In this document: piece after piece, positions 32,105 through 36,539 of the stretch
Numbering within the stretch: position 1 is the first letter of the stretch
Layout: the number at the start of each line of letters is the position of its first letter
Origin: Glutamicibacter uratoxydans
GTDB taxonomy: Bacteria > Actinomycetota > Actinomycetes > Actinomycetales > Micrococcaceae
DNA length: 36,539 bases
Assembly (NCBI RefSeq): GCF_006539925.1
Contig: NZ_BJNY01000026.1
Coordinates: forward strand, 1-36,539
Direction of reading: 5' to 3'
The notes under the pieces: generated by a model
Told to the model about the DNA's origin: nothing
What the model saw: the letters and a program-made list of their open reading frames with translations, nothing else
Databases searched by the model: none
Made by a program: the position numbers and the translations under genes

Positions 32105-32508
32105 GCACCCAGCATCTCACGCGCTCTGCTGAGGTCATGAGCTCCTAAGCCCGCTCCTTTAAGAGCGGATTAATCATGGCTTGGATACTGTTGCATATTG
32201 CAGCCGTGAACCCAATAGCGACGACTGCGATGCCCTATCAATATCTGAGCCCAAGTGCGCTGAAGTAAATACGGCTGACGTTGCATTCCTGCGTCCGTCG
32301 ATTCCTCATAGATGCGGAACTTAGCATTGGCCTGGGCCGGCGTACAGCCTATTGCAGGCGCAAGACCAGTCCGCGCCTTCTCGATTCTAAGCTGATTAGA
32401 GTTTCATTCGGAGGCCAGAAATGCGCTTGCCTAGCGCCGCAGCCCGAATACTCGGAACATAGTTCCAAGTGCACGGTTCAGACAGCCGAGCGGCAAAACT
32501 GCCTGCTA
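32105..32508. other. Intergenic region upstream of the RES gene
   Basis: About 400 bases with no convincing gene, where an antitoxin would be expected. A 21-codon minus-strand open stretch ending LSRAREMLGA stops in an ATGA overlap with the RES start. A small CCGCTC-N6-GAGCGG hairpin lies at 32151-32168. It may be a decayed remnant. Confidence 0.4.
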
Positions 32509-32817
32509 CTACTGCTCCGAATCCTCGATGGCCTTCTCGAGGCGCTCGATCTTCCCGTCGATTTCACCGGTGTAGCCCGGGCGGATGTCTGCTTTGAGGA
32601 CCAGTGCGACACGCGAGCCGAACTTGCCGGCGGCGAAGGTGGCGCGCTTGACCACGTCCATGACTTCGTCCCATTCACCCTCGATCTCGGTGAACATGGA
32701 GCTGGTGCGATTGGGCAGGCCCGATTCGCGGACGATCTTCACTGCCTCGGCCACTGCATCGTGGACCGAACCATCTGGATTGTCATTGCTGGGGGCTACA
32801 GAAAAAGCTACGATCAT
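32509..32817 (-). CDS. MTH1187-family thiamine-binding protein
   Basis: A 102-residue protein of the thiamine-binding (PF01910, YkoF/MTH1187) family, seen in the start MIVAFSVAPSNDNPDGSVHDAVAEAVKIVRESGLPNRTSSMFTEIEGEWDEVMDVVKRA. Members fold as ferredoxin-like dimers or tetramers and bind thiamine or its pyrimidine part. There is no nearby thiamine gene, so the role is inferred from the family only. A weak ribosome site (GAAAGTTGAAG) is present. Confidence 0.9.
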   Translation of the reverse strand: MIVAFSVAPSNDNPDGSVHDAVAEAVKIVRESGLPNRTSSMFTEIEGEWDEVMDVVKRATFAAGKFGSRVALVLKADIRPGYTGEIDGKIERLEKAIEDSEQ

Positions 32818-32987
32818 GCTTCAACTTTCCCACCGCCACCGGTGTTTTCCCAAAGTATTGCGCCCTACCTAAAACATCTGCACGGGGCTATGGTGAAAGA
32901 AGGCAGCCGTGACTGGCCGCTTTCTTCAGGTACAGCCACAACTGCCCAGCAGATTCAGGCAGTGTGCCACGAAGGAAGGATCGAGAA

Positions 32988-33194
32988 ATGACTCATGAAC
33001 AGCATGTGCTCCATCGCCAGAAGATCGTCGTTCTGCTCTTGTTGATTCTGACCATCGCTTCCTTCGCAGTCTCCCAGGTCACCGCGTTGGCCAGCATCTC
33101 GGGAATCTTCGCGGCCGTTGCGGTCCTGTCCCTGCTCGCCATATTGGCCATCGCCATCAACGGCTTCTGGCGGACTACACGGACAACCCACTGA
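32988..33194 (+). CDS. Small membrane protein, two helices
   Basis: A 68-residue protein with two hydrophobic segments (about 13-32 and 38-58) and short basic ends. ATG at 32988 has AAGGAAGGA nine bases upstream; the open frame to 32964 has none. No family recognised. A long hairpin terminator follows. Confidence 0.65.
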   Translation: MTHEQHVLHRQKIVVLLLLILTIASFAVSQVTALASISGIFAAVAVLSLLAILAIAINGFWRTTRTTH

Positions 33195-33203
33195 TACCCG
33201 TTT

Positions 33204-33243
33204 AAATAGCTGTGCCCGCCATGAAAGGCGGGCACAGCTATTT
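33204..33243. terminator. Bidirectional rho-independent terminator
   Basis: A perfect 17-bp stem (33204-33220 with 33227-33243) with a six-base loop lies between convergent genes and includes the azlD stop codon end. Confidence 0.88.
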
Positions 33244-33560
33244 CAGGCAGCTAATCCGGTGGCTCGCAGCGCCACCGCGGCAAGGGCGCCGACGATCACG
33301 ACCACCAGGTAGGGTGCCTTGAAGACCAAGGCGATGATGGCGGCCCCCAGTGCGCCGATGCGCGCATCGATGACCAGCTGCTGTCCGCTGGTCACGGCGT
33401 TGACTGTCACCAGCGAGGCCAGCAGGGCGATGGTCAGCGTGGCCGCCACATGGGACATGGTCGGCGAGTCCAAGACCTTGCGCGGGACGAAGTATCCGCA
33501 GAGCTTCACCGCATAGGCGGTCAGGCAGGCGGCGAGAATCCACCAGCTCAGTTCGCTCAT
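33243..33560 (-). CDS. azlD: AzlD-family branched-chain amino acid exporter, small subunit
   Basis: A 105-residue membrane protein with about four helices: WWILAACLTAYAVKLCGYF, MSHVAATLTIALLASLVTVNAV, RIGALGAAIIALVFKAPYLVVVIVGALAAVAL. The length and the pattern YxxKLxGYFVP match AzlD/YgaH. It pairs with AzlC next door to export branched-chain amino acids or related molecules. Its start overlaps the azlC stop by four bases. Confidence 0.9.
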   Translation of the reverse strand: MSELSWWILAACLTAYAVKLCGYFVPRKVLDSPTMSHVAATLTIALLASLVTVNAVTSGQQLVIDARIGALGAAIIALVFKAPYLVVVIVGALAAVALRATGLAA

Positions 33561-34294
33561 GGTTTTCCCTCCCCTTCCTTCACGCTTTGAAGCTCACCGT
33601 GTTCCGTGGCGGCCGAAGCCCGCTTGGCGGTGGACATCGCGTAGAGCGCCGCGCAGGCTGCGGTGATGAGGATCGGCAGGCCAGGAGCGCTCAAGGGCAC
33701 AGCAATAGCTGTGACCACTGCCGCCGCCAGGGCGATGAGCACCGGTTCGGTGGCCTTCAGCCTTGGCCACAGCAGCCCGATGAAGGCGGCGACCGCAGCG
33801 CCGTCCAGGCCCCAGGCGGCGGGGTCTCCCATGCGTTCGCCGAGCAGCGCACCGATGAGGGTGAACAGGTTCCACAGCACGTAGACGCCGACGCCTGCCG
33901 TGAAGAATCCGCGCTTCTTTTCCGCGATCTCCGACTGTCCCAGGCTCACCGCGGTGGATTCGTCGATGGTCACCTGCGCCATCCACGGCACCCACTTTGC
34001 CGTGGGGCGCAGGGTCTGCTTGATCTGCATCCCGTAGACGGCATTGCGGATGCCCAGCAGCGAGGCCGCAGAAAACGCGGCCGATGCCGCTCCTCCTCCG
34101 GAGATCACGCCGATGAAAGCAAACTGGGATCCGCCGGTGAACATCAGCGCGCTCAGCGCCACGGTCTGCCAGAGGTTCAGGCCCGCCGCGATGGACAGCG
34201 CCCCGAAGGAGATACCGTAGAGGCCCGTGGCAATCGCGATGGATAATCCCATCTTGGTTGCCGGGGTCAGCCATTTAGCCTGCGTGGCGGGCAT
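33557..34294 (-). CDS. azlC: AzlC-family branched-chain amino acid exporter, large subunit
   Basis: A 245-residue membrane protein with about seven helices. The AzlC block [38 protein letters not shown] is clear, and [17 protein letters not shown] and [10 protein letters not shown] follow. ATG at 34294 (MPATQAKWL) overlaps the AlaX gene by 20 bases and is preferred over the frame extending to 34333. A GTTAGG near the start could be the ribosome site. Exports branched-chain amino acids, or alanine-related ones in view of the neighbour. Confidence 0.9.
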   Translation of the reverse strand: MPATQAKWLTPATKMGLSIAIATGLYGISFGALSIAAGLNLWQTVALSALMFTGGSQFAFIGVISGGGAASAAFSAASLLGIRNAVYGMQIKQTLRPTAKWVPWMAQVTIDESTAVSLGQSEIAEKKRGFFTAGVGVYVLWNLFTLIGALLGERMGDPAAWGLDGAAVAAFIGLLWPRLKATEPVLIALAAAVVTAIAVPLSAPGLPILITAACAALYAMSTAKRASAATEHGELQSVKEGEGKP

Positions 34295-34961
34295 CGTACC
34301 TAACCTTGTAGACTCCGCGCTTGACCTTGGCATCTCCGATCACGACGTCTGCCAGCTGGTTCACGTGGCTGACATGGGTACCGCCGCAAGGTTCCGCATT
34401 GACACCCTCGATGGTGACGGTGCGGACACCCTCGGCATCCATGACGGTAGTGACGGCTCCGCCGTTGGCGATGAGTTCGTCCACACGCTGCTGCAGCCAG
34501 GCCTTGGCTGCAGCACGCTCGGCGTCGTCGCCCAAAGGCAGGTCCACGCTGGCTGGGTCGAAGTCTAGGCGCGCCTGGCCCGGGAAATGCGAGTGGCCCT
34601 TGTGCTGCCAGCCGCGGTCTTCGCCGGCAAAGCCCAACACGTGGCCCGCGGTATGCAGGGCGGCGTTGAGCAGTCGGGATTCCTCATCGACCTCGCAGCT
34701 CACGGTGTCGCCGACGGCTAGTTCTCCTGCTCCGTGCAGAATGACTAGTCCTTCGTCATTGCGGCTCACGGAAATTTCAGTACCGTTAATGGCACCCTTG
34801 TCTTCCAGCTGGCCACCGCCTCGTGGGTGGAAGATGTTGGGGCTCACTGCCACCCAGCTGCCATCCTCGTCGGTGCCGGCTGCGATCACTGCTGCTTCGA
34901 CGTTGAAGCGGTAGGTGTCTTCCAGGTAGAGGTTCTCCTGGGATGCGGTTGCGTTGCTCAT
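34275..34961 (-). CDS. alaX: Alanyl-tRNA trans-editing enzyme (AlaX)
   Basis: A 228-residue free-standing editing domain that hydrolyses mischarged Ser- or Gly-tRNA(Ala). The zinc ligands are present: HxxxH in LHTAGHVL and CxxxH in [18 protein letters not shown] holds the active-site loop. The size fits the AlaX-M type, with the C-terminal SAD-like segment. It lies five bases after the phosphodiesterase gene and overlaps azlC, so the four genes form one transcript. Confidence 0.93.
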   Translation of the reverse strand: MSNATASQENLYLEDTYRFNVEAAVIAAGTDEDGSWVAVSPNIFHPRGGGQLEDKGAINGTEISVSRNDEGLVILHGAGELAVGDTVSCEVDEESRLLNAALHTAGHVLGFAGEDRGWQHKGHSHFPGQARLDFDPASVDLPLGDDAERAAAKAWLQQRVDELIANGGAVTTVMDAEGVRTVTIEGVNAEPCGGTHVSHVNQLADVVIGDAKVKRGVYKVRYDARHAG

Positions 34962-34966
34962 GTGCG

Positions 34967-35836
34967 TTAGTTCAGTTCCAGTTCTTTGCGTAATTCAGCT
35001 GGACGATTGCTCGTCAGCTGTCCAACTCCGAGGCCGGTCAGGTACACGGCGTCGGCAGGGCGGTCCACCGTCCAGATGCGGGCTTTGAGCCCCTGGTCCA
35101 GCCATTGGCGCACCAGATGTTCGTTGGCTCGCGTCCAGGCGACGCCCGGGCCGATAATTCCAGCGCCTCCGGCGTTGATCAGTTCAATTCCCTCGGCAAC
35201 CGAACGGTAGAGGACTTCATAGACCGCCGCCCGGCCGACCTGTCCAGTGGATAACAGTTCCTCTACCCATTCTCCATCAACTTCGGTGATCAGTTGGCAC
35301 AGCAGATCTTTGTTGACGGTACGGGCCAAGTAGCGCAGGGATTCCGGTTCAAAGCTCATCAGCGTGACGAAGATCTGGCCGTGGGTTCCGGCCTGGCCAG
35401 TTTTCGGATCGAAGTTGAACTCCTGCAGAACCTTCAAGACCCCGTCTTCCAACAGGTGACCGAAAGGGCTTGGATGCTTAATTTCTACAGCGAGCCCGAT
35501 TTTCACGCCGCGAGCATCAATCAATCCCAGCAGCTCGGCGAGGCTCAGCAGCTGCTCGTTCTCCTGGCCGTACTCTTCTGGAATAGCTGCGGGAACGACA
35601 TTGGTGAAGTCCAGGGATTTGAGCTCTTCAAGGGTGCGCGCGGCGACTAGTCCGGTGGAGTCCGAGGTTCGGTCTACCGTGGGATCGTGGTGGCAGACCA
35701 CTATGCCGTCTTTGCTCAGATGGACGTCGCATTCGATGCCGTCTGCACCGTCGTCGATGGCTTGCAGGTAGGCGGCGCGGGTGTTCTCTGAGAACTTGTG
35801 GGAGCTGCCGCGATGTGCGTAGAAGAGCGTGTCCAT
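34967..35836 (-). CDS. Glycerophosphodiester phosphodiesterase
   Basis: A 289-residue cytoplasmic enzyme that releases glycerol 3-phosphate from glycerophosphodiesters. GDPD motifs: [14 protein letters not shown] (catalytic His), [13 protein letters not shown] (metal Glu and Asp), [16 protein letters not shown] (second His), and LAVEIKHP (metal Glu), with [12 protein letters not shown] late in the barrel. There is no signal peptide, unlike secreted GlpQ. It leads an operon of phosphodiesterase, alaX, azlC and azlD; the ATG has AGGAG two bases upstream and also TAGCGT seven bases before it, so both leaderless and leadered reading are possible. Confidence 0.92.
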   Translation of the reverse strand: MDTLFYAHRGSSHKFSENTRAAYLQAIDDGADGIECDVHLSKDGIVVCHHDPTVDRTSDSTGLVAARTLEELKSLDFTNVVPAAIPEEYGQENEQLLSLAELLGLIDARGVKIGLAVEIKHPSPFGHLLEDGVLKVLQEFNFDPKTGQAGTHGQIFVTLMSFEPESLRYLARTVNKDLLCQLITEVDGEWVEELLSTGQVGRAAVYEVLYRSVAEGIELINAGGAGIIGPGVAWTRANEHLVRQWLDQGLKARIWTVDRPADAVYLTGLGVGQLTSNRPAELRKELELN

Positions 35837-35899
35837 ATCTCCTACGCTACGCGGTCAGTCATTGCGTGTGCGAGAAATCTAGGGCATGTCGAGGAGTGG

Positions 35900-36484
35900 C
35901 TAGGAACCCTGCCGGTCATAGCTCAGGAATAATGCGCCACTCGGCGTTTGAAAAGTGTTTGTTAATGACCATTGCACCGGTTCGAATTCTCCGCTGAGCA
36001 AAGGAATTCCTGCACCGATGGTCAGAGGAGCAAGTTTCAGAATCAGCCGATCGATCTCTGAATACAATGAACCGGCAATCGTGGATCCTCCAACAAGCCA
36101 AAGATCCTTGCCCTGTTCTCGTTTGAGCTGGCGCACCGCCTCGAGAGGGTTCTGGGCGCTGATCTCCACTTGTTCTGATGGAGGAAGGCTCTTCGAAAAG
36201 ACGATATGCCTCAGATGTTCAAAGGCGTCTTCGACGCCAGCGTCCAGCCCGACTCGATAGCTATTACTGCCTTCAATAACAGTGTCGAAGTGTGTACCTG
36301 GATCGGTGACGCCCAATGCGGCTCGAGCACCGGTGGGGAGGATCTCTGGATAGGTACTGATCAAGTACTGCAGGTAGTCAGCCGGAATGGGCCAGAATCC
36401 GTTGGGGCCCGTAGGATCGGCCCCATCTGGGCCGGCAATAAAACCATCAAGAGTGGAGGCTACACAGTAAACGAGTCGGCGCAT
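35900..36484 (-). CDS. Dihydrofolate reductase family protein (RibD C-terminal-like)
   Basis: A 194-residue protein of the DHFR-like RibD_C group. The start LVYCVASTLDGFIAGPDG, then HIVFSKSL, EAVRQLKREQGKDLWLVGGSTIAGSLYSEIDRLILKLAPLTIGAGIPLL are typical: NADPH-binding GG and the substrate loop. Members act as reductases in folate-like, riboflavin or unknown pathways. ATG at 36484 follows TAGGCT by six bases, without a ribosome site. Confidence 0.9.
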   Translation of the reverse strand: MRRLVYCVASTLDGFIAGPDGADPTGPNGFWPIPADYLQYLISTYPEILPTGARAALGVTDPGTHFDTVIEGSNSYRVGLDAGVEDAFEHLRHIVFSKSLPPSEQVEISAQNPLEAVRQLKREQGKDLWLVGGSTIAGSLYSEIDRLILKLAPLTIGAGIPLLSGEFEPVQWSLTNTFQTPSGALFLSYDRQGS

Positions 36485-36519
36485 TGTCAGAGCCTAGCAC
36501 CGCGGGTCTGTGTTGTCTT
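36485..36519 (-). promoter_or_regulatory. Leaderless promoter for the DHFR-like gene
   Basis: On the minus strand AAGACA (36519-36514), 17 bases, TAGGCT (36496-36491), six bases, ATG at 36484. Confidence 0.6.
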
Positions 36520-36539
36520 CTAAACTTGCTGGTTAAAGC

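Noticed and set aside
32106-32171. Short minus-strand stretch ending LSRAREMLGA before the RES gene, as an antitoxin
   Set aside because: Only 21 codons without a start and no likeness to known DUF2384 antitoxin C-termini; kept as a remark only.
32281-32991. 236-codon plus-strand frame upstream of and across the thiamine-binding gene
   Set aside because: It covers the antisense of the thiamine-binding gene and non-coding DNA, with no family-like segment and no ribosome site.

Overview
The window looks like chromosomal DNA of a moderately high-GC actinobacterium, most likely a Micrococcaceae member of the Arthrobacter/Glutamicibacter type. This is an inference from base composition, a Glu-Asp-Phe-Asp tRNA cluster, many leaderless start codons and gene content; no marker gene was searched. 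There are no rRNA genes, CRISPR arrays, prophage genes or complete insertion sequences. About 40 protein genes and four tRNA genes can be supported.

Layout. 1-2.2 kb: start of a secreted M23 peptidase, a TrmH/SpoU RNA methyltransferase and a HAD-IIA phosphatase. 2.2-5.9 kb: an accessory-looking block with a tiny two-helix membrane protein, an ABC-2 exporter pair, a convergent small HTH regulator under a promoter covered by two palindromes, and a low-GC solitary protein with a type I restriction HsdR-N nuclease domain. 5.9-8.4 kb: pyrE, a divergent MarR-like regulator, nadE and a cysteine hydrolase. 8.4-13.4 kb: a peptide-type ABC importer operon (lipoprotein, two permeases, fused double ATPase). 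13.5-14.5 kb: a three-gene operon of two small membrane proteins and a winged-helix regulator behind a near-perfect palindrome. 14.7-17.2 kb: a MarR regulator facing a valine-catabolic gene pair. 17.2-20 kb: exonuclease III, a conserved hypothetical, the tRNA cluster and a zincin-type metallopeptidase. 20-22.2 kb: a long non-coding leader and an NlpC/P60 cell-wall hydrolase with a Lys/Pro/Thr/Glu repeat linker. 22.3-28.8 kb: universal stress protein, purine permease, DUF2087 protein, spermidine-synthase-like protein, GNAT, membrane protein, O-methyltransferase, RDD protein. 28.9-32.8 kb: two oxidoreductases, a divergent TetR with a clear operator, an orphan RES-domain (NAD phosphorylase-type) protein and a thiamine-binding protein. 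33-36.5 kb: a small membrane protein, then a glycerophosphodiesterase-AlaX-AzlC-AzlD operon and a DHFR-like reductase.

The most general signal is regulatory. At least twelve genes have a TANNNT -10 hexamer ending 6 or 7 bases before the start codon and no usable ribosome binding site, so their mRNAs should be leaderless. Three instances are notable: back-to-back leaderless promoters inside 39 bp between pyrE and its neighbour, a stop codon that doubles as the -10 of the next gene, and a leaderless HTH gene with palindromes over both -35 and -10. The most interesting individual loci are the orphan HsdR-N nuclease and the orphan RES protein. No completely new multi-gene system can be claimed from sequence alone.
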